Shown here: positions 27,368 to 35,907 of the stretch, one piece after another
Layout of the letters: each line of letters begins with the position of its first letter
Position numbering within the stretch: position 1 is the first letter of the stretch
From: Dryocola boscaweniae
Lineage (GTDB): Bacteria > Pseudomonadota > Gammaproteobacteria > Enterobacterales > Enterobacteriaceae
DNA length: 64,000 bases
Direction: 5' to 3'
Assembly: GCF_025215095.1 (NCBI RefSeq)
Contig: NZ_JALHAP010000075.1
Location: 62,001-126,000, forward strand
Position numbers and translations under genes: made by a program
The notes under the pieces: model-generated
Databases searched by the model: none
Told to the model about the DNA's origin: nothing
The model's input: only the letters and a program-made list of their open reading frames with translations

Positions 27368-28042
27368 ATGCAAGCTCATCTCACGCACTTCATCTTCCCC
27401 GGCACCGCGCAGCGTATTGTGCGCGTGGATTTTGCTGCCAGCACTTATCAGCCGAGCGATCTGCTGTGGTTGCCCCACGCCTCACGGTTTGCTAACGCGG
27501 TAAATAAACGTTGTGCGGAACACCTTGCAGGCCGTATCGCCGCAAGTGAAGCGCTGCGTTCTCACGGCATGAACGATTATATTCCCGGCATTGGGTTGCA
27601 CCGCGCGCCCTGCTGGCCGCCGGGATTTACCGGCAGCATTTCCCATACCGACAAGATTGCGCTGGCGACAGTGATTCCCGATAGCCCAGGCGAGCACTGC
27701 GGAATTGGCGTTGATATTGCCATCATAATAAACGCTTATGATGCGCAGAATATTGCCGATGGCATCGTCAATGCAGCCGAGCGCGAACTGCTGGATATTT
27801 GCGGCTTGCCTTTCGCCTTTGCATTAACGTTAGCTTTCTCCGCTAAAGAGAGTTTATTCAAAGCGCTGTATCGGCACGTGGGATATTACTTCGATTTTTC
27901 CGCAGCAGAAATCACCGCTATTAACGCCCAAACTCTCGAATTAAAACTCACCTCCCGCCTCGGCCCCTTTGAGAAAGAACAATGTTTTATCGCCCGCTGG
28001 AATAGTGACGGCGAGCAATTAACAACGCTAATACAGCGCTGA
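27368..28042 (+). CDS. entD: Enterobactin phosphopantetheinyl transferase EntD
   Basis: EntD attaches phosphopantetheine to EntB and EntF. The 224-residue protein has the Sfp-type order: WPPGFTGSISHTDKIALA (about residues 80-97), CGIGVDIA (about 116-123) and LAFSAKESLFKALY (about 156-169). The middle motif is unusual. Most Sfp/EntD enzymes read DIE, where both acids bind Mg; here the Glu is Ala, while the Asp and the third acid in AKES remain. The gene stands downstream of fepA as in E. coli. Its activity cannot be judged from sequence alone. Confidence 0.9.
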   Translation: MQAHLTHFIFPGTAQRIVRVDFAASTYQPSDLLWLPHASRFANAVNKRCAEHLAGRIAASEALRSHGMNDYIPGIGLHRAPCWPPGFTGSISHTDKIALATVIPDSPGEHCGIGVDIAIIINAYDAQNIADGIVNAAERELLDICGLPFAFALTLAFSAKESLFKALYRHVGYYFDFSAAEITAINAQTLELKLTSRLGPFEKEQCFIARWNSDGEQLTTLIQR

Positions 28043-28149
28043 AAATAATAAAAAGAAAACGCTTGCGGCGGCGTCATAAGAGAATGTTATAGTCAAAAAA
28101 TAACCACTACAGACAACACAACAACTTTGACGACAAGGAGTTATTCTCG

Positions 28150-29493
28150 ATGGAGAGTACAGTTTCCCTGGAACAGTTTCTGACCTCTGTACAACAGCGT
28201 GATCCGCACCAAACCGAATTTTCCCAGGCCGTGCGCGAAGTTATGTCCACCCTGTGGCCTTTCCTCGAACAGAACCCGCAGTATCGTCGCGCCGGATTGC
28301 TGGAACGTCTGGTCGAGCCTGAGCGCGTGATTCAGTTTCGCGTAGCCTGGGTGGATGACCGCAATCAGGTTCAGGTTAACCGCGCCTGGCGCGTACAGTT
28401 CAATTCCGCCATCGGGCCTTTTAAAGGTGGGATGCGCTTCCATCCTTCCGTGAACCTTTCCATCCTGAAATTCCTTGGCTTTGAACAGACGTTCAAAAAT
28501 GCGCTTACCACGCTGCCCATGGGCGGCGGCAAAGGCGGCAGCGACTTTAATCCGAAGGGCAAAAGCGAAGGCGAAATCATGCGCTTCTGTCAGGCGCTGA
28601 TGATCGAACTGTACCGTCATCTGGGGCCGGATACCGATGTGCCTGCGGGCGATATCGGCGTGGGCGGCCGCGAAGTCGGCTTTATGGCGGGGATGATGAA
28701 AAAACTCTCCAACAACACCGCCTGCGTATTTACCGGCAAAGGGCTGTCGTTCGGCGGTAGTCTGATCCGTCCGGAAGCCACCGGTTATGGTTTGATTTAC
28801 TTCACCGACGCCATGCTGCAACGTCACGGGCTGGGCTTTGAAGGCATGCGCGTGGCGGTTTCCGGTTCCGGCAACGTCGCGCAGTATGCAATCGAAAAAG
28901 CGATGTCGCTCGGCGCGCGCGTTATCACCGCGTCTGATTCAAACGGCACCGTGGTTGATGAAGAAGGTTTCACCGCTGAAAAACTGGCGCGCCTGTGCGA
29001 AATCAAAGCCAGCCGCGATGGCCGCGTAGCCGATTACGCGAAGGAATTTGGTCTGAATTATCTTGAAGGCCAGCAGCCGTGGAGCGTACCGGTTGATATC
29101 GCCCTGCCGTGCGCCACCCAGAACGAACTGGATGAGCAGGCGGCCCGCACGCTTATCGCCAACGGCGTGAAAGCCGTAGCGGAAGGCGCGAATATGCCAA
29201 CCACAATCGAAGCCACCGATCTGTTCCTGGAAGCTGGCGTGCTGTTTGCGCCGGGCAAAGCGGCCAACGCGGGCGGCGTGGCAACTTCCGGTCTGGAAAT
29301 GGCGCAGAACGCCGCGCGTCTGAGCTGGAAAGCCGAGAAAGTCGATATTCGTCTGCACCACATCATGCTGGATATCCACGAAGCCTGTGTGAACTACGGC
29401 GGCGAGGGCAAACAAACCCACTACGTGCGCGGCGCAAACATCGCAGGCTTTGTAAAAGTTGCCGATGCGATGCTGGGGCAAGGCGTGCTGTAA
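28150..29493 (+). CDS. gdhA: NADP-specific glutamate dehydrogenase
   Basis: GdhA makes glutamate from 2-oxoglutarate and ammonium with NADPH. The 447 residues equal the E. coli length. Visible are the substrate lysines in GPFKGGMRFHPSVN (about residue 92) and PMGGGKGGSDF (about 128), the Rossmann motif VAVSGSGNVAQYA (about 238) and ANAGGVATSGLEM near residue 375. ACAAGGAG ends 10 nt before the ATG. It converges with ybdH across a REP pair. Confidence 0.97.
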   Translation: MESTVSLEQFLTSVQQRDPHQTEFSQAVREVMSTLWPFLEQNPQYRRAGLLERLVEPERVIQFRVAWVDDRNQVQVNRAWRVQFNSAIGPFKGGMRFHPSVNLSILKFLGFEQTFKNALTTLPMGGGKGGSDFNPKGKSEGEIMRFCQALMIELYRHLGPDTDVPAGDIGVGGREVGFMAGMMKKLSNNTACVFTGKGLSFGGSLIRPEATGYGLIYFTDAMLQRHGLGFEGMRVAVSGSGNVAQYAIEKAMSLGARVITASDSNGTVVDEEGFTAEKLARLCEIKASRDGRVADYAKEFGLNYLEGQQPWSVPVDIALPCATQNELDEQAARTLIANGVKAVAEGANMPTTIEATDLFLEAGVLFAPGKAANAGGVATSGLEMAQNAARLSWKAEKVDIRLHHIMLDIHEACVNYGGEGKQTHYVRGANIAGFVKVADAMLGQGVL

Positions 29494-29512
29494 GAGCGAA
29501 AAAATATGCGGC

Positions 29513-29589
29513 GGCGGGTGGCGTTTGCGCTTACCTGCCCTGCGGTCTGCTTTAGCGAAACATAGGGTGGACAAAGGCCAGATCCACCA
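29513..29589. repeat. REP-like repeats between gdhA and ybdH
   Basis: A degenerate GCGGGTGGCG palindrome (29513-29540) and a short GGGTGGA/TCCACC palindrome (29571-29589) in the convergent gap. They may help end transcription from both sides. Confidence 0.6.
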
Positions 29590-29594
29590 AATTG

Positions 29595-30674
29595 CTAAAG
29601 CCGTTCCACCCGCTCAAACGCTGCCAGCAACACTTCCGGACTTAACTTCACCGCCAGCGCATGAATTGACTCACCCGGCTCCAGCGTGCGGGTTATCACT
29701 TTCTCAAGCTGTTCACGGTTGCGAATATCCACATCCAACTGCGCCAGACTTGTGGGTAAATTAAAGCGCTTAAACGCCTGCGCCAGCTCCGTTAACACCT
29801 CGTCCTGCCCCAGCAACGCGCTTTGTACCAGAATGCCGTAAGCCACTTTAGTACCGTGCAGGAAACTCTCGGTTTGCGGCAGCGTGGTTAAGCCATTGTG
29901 CACCGCATGCGCTGCGGCAACGCGCGTGTAGCGCTCGCCAAGACCGCCAACCATGCCGCCGCCGGCAATAATTGCGTCCACCACGTCGAGAAATGCAAGC
30001 GTCAGCTCGCCGCGATTCTGGTCCGCCAGCGCCGTTTCGCTGCTTTCCAGCAGCACATCGCGGATGGCCAGAGCGGCATTAATACCAAGACGCACGGTAA
30101 GCGGCAGGGTTTTCGGCTGCGGACTTAGCACCACGGCCTCGTACCATTTCGCCAGCGTATCGCCGATGCCCGCCAGCAAATATTCCTGCGGCGCGCGCAG
30201 AATGATTTCCGGCTCGACCAGCACCAGATGGTTGGCGTCGTTAAAGATTTCAAAGCGTAACGCCTGCCCTGCGTCGTTATACCAGACGGAAAGCGGCGTC
30301 CAGGCGGCGCAGGTTGCGGCAATGGTTGGAATAGCCACAACCGGGACGTTTAAGCGGCGCGCCACTACTTTCACGGTATCCAGCAACGCACCGCCGCCGA
30401 CGCCAATCACCACCTGGCTTTTATCCGCCTCGGCCACCAGCTTTCGCACTTCGCTTTCACTGCAATGGCCACCAAAAGAGATGTGTTTAGCGCCCGGAGC
30501 GTTAAAAGCTTCCGGAAGGAAAGGACGCGCCGCAGCGATTGCCCGTTCGCCATAAATCCACACCGCATTTCGCAACTGTTCGTCGGTATAAAATTCGTTA
30601 AGCCGCGCGAGCGCGCCCGGATGGGAATAATAGTTTGCCGGGCCGGTGACGACGCGGATTGCGGTAGTGGTCAT
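29595..30674 (-). CDS. hcxA: Hydroxycarboxylate dehydrogenase A (YbdH)
   Basis: YbdH/HcxA is a metal-dependent, iron-containing-alcohol-dehydrogenase-like enzyme that reduces short 2-oxo acids such as 2-oxobutyrate with NADPH. The 359-residue protein has the cofactor motif IGVGGGALLDTVK (about residues 95-107), IPTIAATCAAWTPLS, and metal ligands in GIGDTLAKWYE and LHG (about residue 270). I start it at ATG 30674 (MTTTAIRV), which has AAGGAG seven bases upstream. Its neighbours are methionine-salvage genes; a role on 2-oxo-4-methylthiobutyrate is an inference only. Confidence 0.92.
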   Translation of the reverse strand: MTTTAIRVVTGPANYYSHPGALARLNEFYTDEQLRNAVWIYGERAIAAARPFLPEAFNAPGAKHISFGGHCSESEVRKLVAEADKSQVVIGVGGGALLDTVKVVARRLNVPVVAIPTIAATCAAWTPLSVWYNDAGQALRFEIFNDANHLVLVEPEIILRAPQEYLLAGIGDTLAKWYEAVVLSPQPKTLPLTVRLGINAALAIRDVLLESSETALADQNRGELTLAFLDVVDAIIAGGGMVGGLGERYTRVAAAHAVHNGLTTLPQTESFLHGTKVAYGILVQSALLGQDEVLTELAQAFKRFNLPTSLAQLDVDIRNREQLEKVITRTLEPGESIHALAVKLSPEVLLAAFERVERL

Positions 30675-30731
30675 GCTGTTGCTCCTTTTTGTTCTTCTCA
30701 TTTATTGCACGCGAATGCCGTTAGTTCGATG

Positions 30732-30755
30732 ATATGTCTGGACATCCGGACGGCT
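30732..30755. promoter_or_regulatory. Triple MetJ-box-like array
   Basis: Three contiguous 8-mers, ATATGTCT, GGACATCC and GGACGGCT, match the met box AGACGTCT at 6, 5 and 6 of 8 positions. Natural MetJ sites are tandem, imperfect 8-mers of this kind. The array lies between divergent ybdH and the ABC operon. Confidence 0.55.
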
Positions 30756-30862
30756 AATATCATTTTGCTTTATCTTATGCTTTTTGGTTAGTTGCCCGTA
30801 AGCCTCTGGCCCGTTAAAAAGTCGATAAATCAATCCATTATTCCCAGAGGCCGGGCTAAACA

Positions 30863-32368
30863 ATGACGACACCTCACCGTCTTGAGATGCGGGACATTTC
30901 CATCTCCTTTGCTGGCTTCAACGCGCTTACCCGGGTGGATTTTTCTCTGGATGGCGGTTCTGTTCACGCGCTGACCGGCGCGAACGGCGCCGGAAAATCC
31001 ACATTGATGGCCGTGCTTTCGGGCGCGCATGACCACTATCAAGGGCAAATCCTGATAAACGGCGAGCAGGTCGATATTCGCACCCCGCGGAGCGCCAAAC
31101 AACTCGGTATTCACCTCGTGCAGCAGGAAGTGGACGTGGCGCTGATCCCAGGCCTCAGCGTGGCGGAAAACATCATGCTCGATAAGCTGGCGGAAGCAGG
31201 CCATTTTTACCACTGGCCGCAGATCCGCAAGCAGGCGCAGGAAGCGCTTGCGCAGTTAGAAGTGAAAATCGACGTGAGCAAACGCATTGAACAATGTTCG
31301 CTCGCAGAAAAACAGCAAATCCTGCTGGCCCGCGCCCTTTCGCATCATTGCCGCTTTTTGATTCTCGATGAGCCCACAGCCCCCCTCGACCAGCATGAAA
31401 GCGAGCATCTGTTCAACGTAGTGCGTCGTCTCCAGCGCAGCGGCATCGCCGTGGTGTTTATCTCCCATCGTATTCATGAGCTGAAAGCCATTTGTGACCG
31501 TATGACGGTGCTGCGCGACGGACGGCTTATCGAAAGCGCGCCCATGAACGAACTGAGCGGTGAAGCGATCGTCGAGAAGATGCTGGGCCACCAGCTTGAC
31601 GATATCTATCCTCCAAAACGCCCCGCGATAGCCGACGAAACGCTGTTACAAATTGAAGGCCTGCATGACGATTTACTGCTGCGGGATATTTCGCTGCGGC
31701 TGCGCAAAGGCGAAATCCTCGGCATTGCCGGGCTTGCGGGCGCGGGCAAAACGGAGCTGTGCAAAGCGCTGTTTGGCGCAACGCGCAGCCGGGTGACGCG
31801 CGGTGAGCTGAAAGGCAAAGCGTGGAAACCAAAAGACCCGGCGGATTCCGTCACGCGCGGCCTGGCTTTAGTGCCGGAAGAGCGCCGCAAGGAAGGCATT
31901 TTCATCGACGAGCCGGTCAGCATGAACCTTTCCGTCAGCGCCGATAACAGCTTTTCGCGCTGGAGCCTGTTCGGGCACCGCAGGGCATGGCGCTGGGCAG
32001 AAGATATTATCGCCCGCCTCGGCATTCGCACCACCGGCCCGGCGCAAACATTGCGTCGCCTTTCCGGCGGCAATCAGCAAAAAGTGGCGATAGGCAAATG
32101 GCTGCGCGGCAACGCCGAAGTACTGATTTTCGACGAGCCGACCAAGGGCGTGGATATCAAAGCCAAAACCGATCTCTTTACTCTGATTGACGATCTTGCC
32201 CGTCAGGGCAAAGGCGTGATTTATGCCTCTGGCGAATTCGCCGAGCTGGTTGGCCTGTGCGACAGGATCTGCGTGCTGTGGGACGGCCGTATCGTCGCGG
32301 AACTGAACGGTCCGGACGCCTGCGAAGAAACCCTTTTACTCTACTCCACCGGAGGAACCCCTGCGTGA
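30863..32368 (+). CDS. Sugar-type ABC transporter ATPase (RbsA family), putative methylthioribose importer
   Basis: The 501-residue protein has two fused ABC domains, as in RbsA/XylG. The N-terminal domain has Walker A GANGAGKST, a degenerate signature CSLAEKQQILLA and Walker B FLILDEPTAPLD. The C-terminal domain has a degenerate Walker A GLAGAGKTEL, signature LSGGNQQKVAIG and Walker B VLIFDEPTKGVD. It energises the permease encoded next, with which it overlaps by four bases (GTGA). Flanking mtn genes and a MetJ-like array upstream suggest 5-methylthioribose as substrate. That is inference; ribose or another pentose cannot be excluded. Confidence 0.9.
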   Translation: MTTPHRLEMRDISISFAGFNALTRVDFSLDGGSVHALTGANGAGKSTLMAVLSGAHDHYQGQILINGEQVDIRTPRSAKQLGIHLVQQEVDVALIPGLSVAENIMLDKLAEAGHFYHWPQIRKQAQEALAQLEVKIDVSKRIEQCSLAEKQQILLARALSHHCRFLILDEPTAPLDQHESEHLFNVVRRLQRSGIAVVFISHRIHELKAICDRMTVLRDGRLIESAPMNELSGEAIVEKMLGHQLDDIYPPKRPAIADETLLQIEGLHDDLLLRDISLRLRKGEILGIAGLAGAGKTELCKALFGATRSRVTRGELKGKAWKPKDPADSVTRGLALVPEERRKEGIFIDEPVSMNLSVSADNSFSRWSLFGHRRAWRWAEDIIARLGIRTTGPAQTLRRLSGGNQQKVAIGKWLRGNAEVLIFDEPTKGVDIKAKTDLFTLIDDLARQGKGVIYASGEFAELVGLCDRICVLWDGRIVAELNGPDACEETLLLYSTGGTPA

Positions 32369-33357
32369 GCAAAGCACTTTCCCTTAAGGCGGCATCGGGT
32401 CGTCACCAACTGTTTGAGTTTCTCTATAAGTGGGGAATGCTGCTGACCGTCGTCGCGCTGGTTGCGCTGTTTGGTATCGCTTCGGACAACTTCCTCGACC
32501 CGAACAACATCATCAATATTCTGCGCTCTATCGCCATCGTGACGGTGATTGCCATTGGCGTGTCGATTTCGCTCACCGTAGGCGGCTTTGATTTATCCGT
32601 TGGTTCTACCGCATCGCTTGCCAACGCGCTGGTGATTTCGCTGTTTGTCTGGCACGACTTCGGCACCACCGAAGCGATTCTTATCACGCTGGCGCTTTGT
32701 ACGCTGGTCGGTTTGTTTAACGCATTTTTAATCGTGGTGCTGAAAATTCCCGACATGCTCGCCACCCTCGCCAGCCTTTTTGTGATTCAGGGCGTGGCGA
32801 TGACATACAGCTACGGCGGCTCGATCACTGAAAACATGGTGCTGCCGAGCGGCGACATGGCGGAAGGTGCGATTCCAGCGGCGTTCGGCCTGCTCGGCCA
32901 GGTGCCGACGATCGTCATCATTATGCTGGCGGTGACGATCGTAGCGCAGTTGGCGCTTTCGCTGACCAAGCACGGTCGCCGCATGTATGCCATCGGCGGC
33001 AACCCGGAAGCGGCGCGCCTTTCCGGTATTCGCACCACGCGTTACCGCGTAGCGGCTTACGTGCTGGCTTCGTTGCTCGCGGGCCTGGGCGGCATTCTGC
33101 TTGCTTCACGTATCGGTTCATCACAGGTCAACGCCGGAGGCGGCTATCTGATGGATGCCGTTGCGGCGGCGTGGATTGGCTTTTCACTGGCGGGATCGGG
33201 CAAACCAAATGCTCTGGGCACGCTGGTGGGCGCGGTCATTCTCGGCGTGCTGCAAAACGGCCTCGTGATGCTTTCCGTGCCTTACTACGCCATGGACATT
33301 ATTAAAGGCCTGGTGCTGGCAGCAGCGCTTGCAATTACCTACATCCAAAAACGTTAA
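32365..33357 (+). CDS. Sugar-type ABC transporter permease (RbsC family)
   Basis: The 330-residue inner-membrane protein has about nine to ten membrane segments and the branched-permease/RbsC motifs VGGFDLSVGSTASLANALV (about residues 68-86) and the ATPase-contact loop YAIGGNPEAARLSGI (about 209-223). It probably forms a homodimeric channel. The start is GTG 32365, preceded by CCGGAGGAA and overlapping the ATPase stop; the longer open frame upstream is inside the ATPase gene. Confidence 0.92.
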   Translation: MSKALSLKAASGRHQLFEFLYKWGMLLTVVALVALFGIASDNFLDPNNIINILRSIAIVTVIAIGVSISLTVGGFDLSVGSTASLANALVISLFVWHDFGTTEAILITLALCTLVGLFNAFLIVVLKIPDMLATLASLFVIQGVAMTYSYGGSITENMVLPSGDMAEGAIPAAFGLLGQVPTIVIIMLAVTIVAQLALSLTKHGRRMYAIGGNPEAARLSGIRTTRYRVAAYVLASLLAGLGGILLASRIGSSQVNAGGGYLMDAVAAAWIGFSLAGSGKPNALGTLVGAVILGVLQNGLVMLSVPYYAMDIIKGLVLAAALAITYIQKR

Positions 33358-33381
33358 TCACTTTCAGACAGGGAACACACA

Positions 33382-34452
33382 ATGAAAAAAATAACGACTT
33401 CGCTACTGGCGCTAAGCCTGCTCGCCGCTCTGCCTGGTCACGCAGCCACGCCAGCCCCGGTTCCGGCGGCCATCGCCGGCCACGACGGCCCGGTTCGCAT
33501 CGCGATTATCCGCAACCTCGGCTCCGACGATAACACCACGCAGTTTGTTGCCGGTGCCGTACAGGAAGGCAAAAAGCTCGGCTTTAAGGTCAGCACTTTC
33601 CTGAGCAACGGCGATGACGCGCGTTTTCAGGATTTTGTAAACCAGGCCATCAGCCAGAAATACGACGGGATTATTCTCTCCCAGGGCCGCGATCCTTACT
33701 CCACCGAGCTGGTGAAAAAAGCGGTGGATGCAGGAATTAAAGTCGCCGTATTCGATACGGCGGTAAACGGCGCCATTCCAGGCGTGACGGTTACCCAGCA
33801 GGACGACGCCTCGCTGACCAACCTCTCCTTTGGTCAGTTGGTAAAAGATTTCAACGGCAAAGCCAATATCATTAAGCTGTGGGTTGCAGGCTTCCCGCCG
33901 ATGGAACGCCGCCAGGCGGCGTATCAGGAATTGCTGAAAGCCAATCCGGGTATTAAAGAGCTGGAATCTATCGGCGCGGTATCAAGCGATGTACAGGGCG
34001 ATACGGCCAACAAAGTCGGCGCGGTGCTGGCGAAATACCCGAAAGGTAAAATCGACGCGATCTGGGGCACCTGGGACGCCTTCAGTCAGGGCGCTTATAA
34101 AGCGTTGCAGGAGAACGGACGCACCGAAATCAAACTCTACAGCATCGACGTATCCAACCAGGATTTACAGTTGATGCGTGAAGCCAACAGCCCGTGGAAA
34201 GTGAGCGTGGCGGTAGATCCGAAGCTGATTGGCGCAACCAACGTGCGTCTGATTGCTAACAAGATTGCCGGGGAGCAAACGCCTGCAACCTACGATTTTA
34301 AAGCCGCGGCTATTCCACAGGCGCTGCTGGCAAGCCAGCCGGGGTCGGTAAACGTGGCCGCGCTTGGCAAAATCATTCCAGGCTGGGGCCAGACGGAAGA
34401 TTTTATCGCGCCGTGGTTTGCAACGCTTGAAGCAAAATACGCGAAAAAATAA
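33382..34452 (+). CDS. Periplasmic sugar-binding protein of the ABC transporter
   Basis: The 356-residue protein has a Sec signal peptide (MKKITTSLLALSLLAALPG then HAAT) and a Peripla_BP_4/RbsB-type fold: RIAIIRNLGSDDNTTQFVAGAVQEGKKLG, YDGIILSQGRDPYSTELVKKAVDAGIKVAVFDT, IDAIWGTWDAFSQGAYKAL. It delivers the substrate to the two preceding gene products. Binding residues cannot be assigned to a particular sugar by eye. A REP-like palindrome follows, and then the LVIVD gene. Confidence 0.92.
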   Translation: MKKITTSLLALSLLAALPGHAATPAPVPAAIAGHDGPVRIAIIRNLGSDDNTTQFVAGAVQEGKKLGFKVSTFLSNGDDARFQDFVNQAISQKYDGIILSQGRDPYSTELVKKAVDAGIKVAVFDTAVNGAIPGVTVTQQDDASLTNLSFGQLVKDFNGKANIIKLWVAGFPPMERRQAAYQELLKANPGIKELESIGAVSSDVQGDTANKVGAVLAKYPKGKIDAIWGTWDAFSQGAYKALQENGRTEIKLYSIDVSNQDLQLMREANSPWKVSVAVDPKLIGATNVRLIANKIAGEQTPATYDFKAAAIPQALLASQPGSVNVAALGKIIPGWGQTEDFIAPWFATLEAKYAKK

Positions 34453-34460
34453 AACGCAGA

Positions 34461-34488
34461 TCGGATAAGGCGCAGCCGCCATCCGACA
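34461..34488. repeat. REP-like palindrome after the binding-protein gene
   Basis: TCGGATAAGGCGCAGCCGCC followed by ATCCGA: a single palindrome between the binding protein and the LVIVD gene. Confidence 0.7.
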
Positions 34489-34507
34489 TCAGGGAGTTCA
34501 AATTCAA

Positions 34508-35752
34508 ATGACGATTGAATTACCGCAACCCGAATACAGCCGCAATATGCGGCTTATCGGCCACAGCGATCAGGGCGGCCGCCCGGACGGCGTGCAGGTG
34601 ATGGTACATCGCGGCTACGCGTATATCGGCCATATGGTGTCGCAGGGCTTTTCGATTGTCGACGTGCGCGACCCTAAAAATCCTCAAGCAGCGGGTTTCG
34701 TGCCAGCGCCGCCGGGGACCTGGAATGTGCATCTTCAGGCCCATGACGATCTGCTGCTGGTGATAAACGCCCGCGATCTGTTCGCCGATGCGCGTTTTGC
34801 GGACGAAAAGGTCTATTACACCCGCGCGGTGGGCGAAACCGTCAGCGACGTGCAGGACAAAGGCTGGAGCGCCGGACTGCGAATTTTCGATATCTCCACG
34901 CCGGACAAGCCGCGTGAAATCGGCTTCCTGTCGCTTAACGGTATTGGCATTCACCGCTGCTGGTACGTCGGCGGGCGCTGGGCTTATGTTTCAGCGCTTA
35001 TCGACGGCTTTAGCGATTATATTTTTCTGACGGTCGACCTGGCGGACCCGCGCAATCCCCAGGTGGCGGGAAACTGGTGGCTGCCAGGCATGAATACCGC
35101 CGCAGGCGAAACGCCAGACTGGCCGGAAGGCAAACGCTACGCGCTGCACCACGCGATTATCAGCGGCGACACGGCTTACGCAAGCTGGCGTGACGGCGGG
35201 CTGACGCTGCTCGACGTGTCTGACCGCAGCCAGCCGCAGCTTATCAGCCATCGTAACTGGAGCCCGCCGTTTGGCGGCGGCACGCATACCGCCCTGCCGC
35301 TCCCGGACAGGGATCTGCTGGTCGTGCTGGATGAAGCGGTGCTGGATAATCAGGAAGACGGCGAGAAGCTTATCTGGGTGTTCGATATACGCGATAAATC
35401 GAATCCGGTCAGCATCGCCACCTTCCCGCAGCCGGACGAAATTGATTACGTGGCAAAAGGTGCGCACTTCGGCCCGCACAATCTGCACGAAAACCGGCCC
35501 GGCAGCTTTATCAGCTCAACGCTGATTTTTGCGACTTACCAGAATGCGGGCGTGCGGGCTTACGATATCTCTAATCCCTACCGGCCAGTTGAAACCGGCG
35601 CGCTGGTGCCCGCTGCGCCAGAACGCATGATGGATACGCGTCCCGGTCGTCCGCAGGTGATTCAGTCATGCGATGTGTTTGTGGATGCCCGGGGAATCAT
35701 TTACAGCACGGATTATAACGGCGGGCTTTCGGTGATTGAGTATCTGGGGTGA
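34508..35752 (+). CDS. LVIVD-repeat (beta-propeller) protein
   Basis: The 414-residue protein without signal peptide contains repeated LVIVD-type blades: GFSIVDVRDPKNPQAAGF, GLRIFDISTPDKPREIGF, IFLTVDLADPRNPQVAGNW, GLTLLDVSDRSQPQLISH, VFDIRDKSNPVSIATF and VRAYDISNPYRPVETGAL. These are spaced about 50-60 residues apart, as in a six- or seven-bladed propeller. It seems to be the fourth gene of the ABC operon, 55 nt after the binding-protein gene. Such proteins often have unknown roles. Conserved His and Asp residues (IGIHRCWYVGG, GAHFGPHNLHENRPG) leave room for an enzyme, perhaps acting on the imported sugar. Confidence 0.8.
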   Translation: MTIELPQPEYSRNMRLIGHSDQGGRPDGVQVMVHRGYAYIGHMVSQGFSIVDVRDPKNPQAAGFVPAPPGTWNVHLQAHDDLLLVINARDLFADARFADEKVYYTRAVGETVSDVQDKGWSAGLRIFDISTPDKPREIGFLSLNGIGIHRCWYVGGRWAYVSALIDGFSDYIFLTVDLADPRNPQVAGNWWLPGMNTAAGETPDWPEGKRYALHHAIISGDTAYASWRDGGLTLLDVSDRSQPQLISHRNWSPPFGGGTHTALPLPDRDLLVVLDEAVLDNQEDGEKLIWVFDIRDKSNPVSIATFPQPDEIDYVAKGAHFGPHNLHENRPGSFISSTLIFATYQNAGVRAYDISNPYRPVETGALVPAAPERMMDTRPGRPQVIQSCDVFVDARGIIYSTDYNGGLSVIEYLG

Positions 35753-35771
35753 TGTCTGTTGGCGGGGTCAT

Positions 35772-35892
35772 TGTCGGATGGCGCTGGCGCTTATCCGACC
35801 TACAAATCCCCGGCATTGTTGGATGGCGCTGGCGCTTATTCGGCCTACAAAATCCCGGCAATGTAGGGTGGATAAGCGCAGCGCCATCCACC
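35772..35892. repeat. Cluster of three REP-like palindromes
   Basis: Three copies at 35772-35803, 35817-35849 and 35863-35892. The first two are direct repeats with TCGGAT/TTGGAT arms; the third is inverted with GGTGGAT/ATCCACC arms. They fill the convergent gap between the LVIVD gene and mtnK. Confidence 0.82.
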
Positions 35893-35907
35893 TTTTTAAT
35901 CTAATCC

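Noticed and set aside
30863..34452. The ABC operon as the ribose transporter rbsACB
   Set aside because: No rbsD, rbsK or rbsR is present. The locus is surrounded by mtn genes and has a MetJ-like array, so ribose is less likely than methylthioribose, though not excluded.
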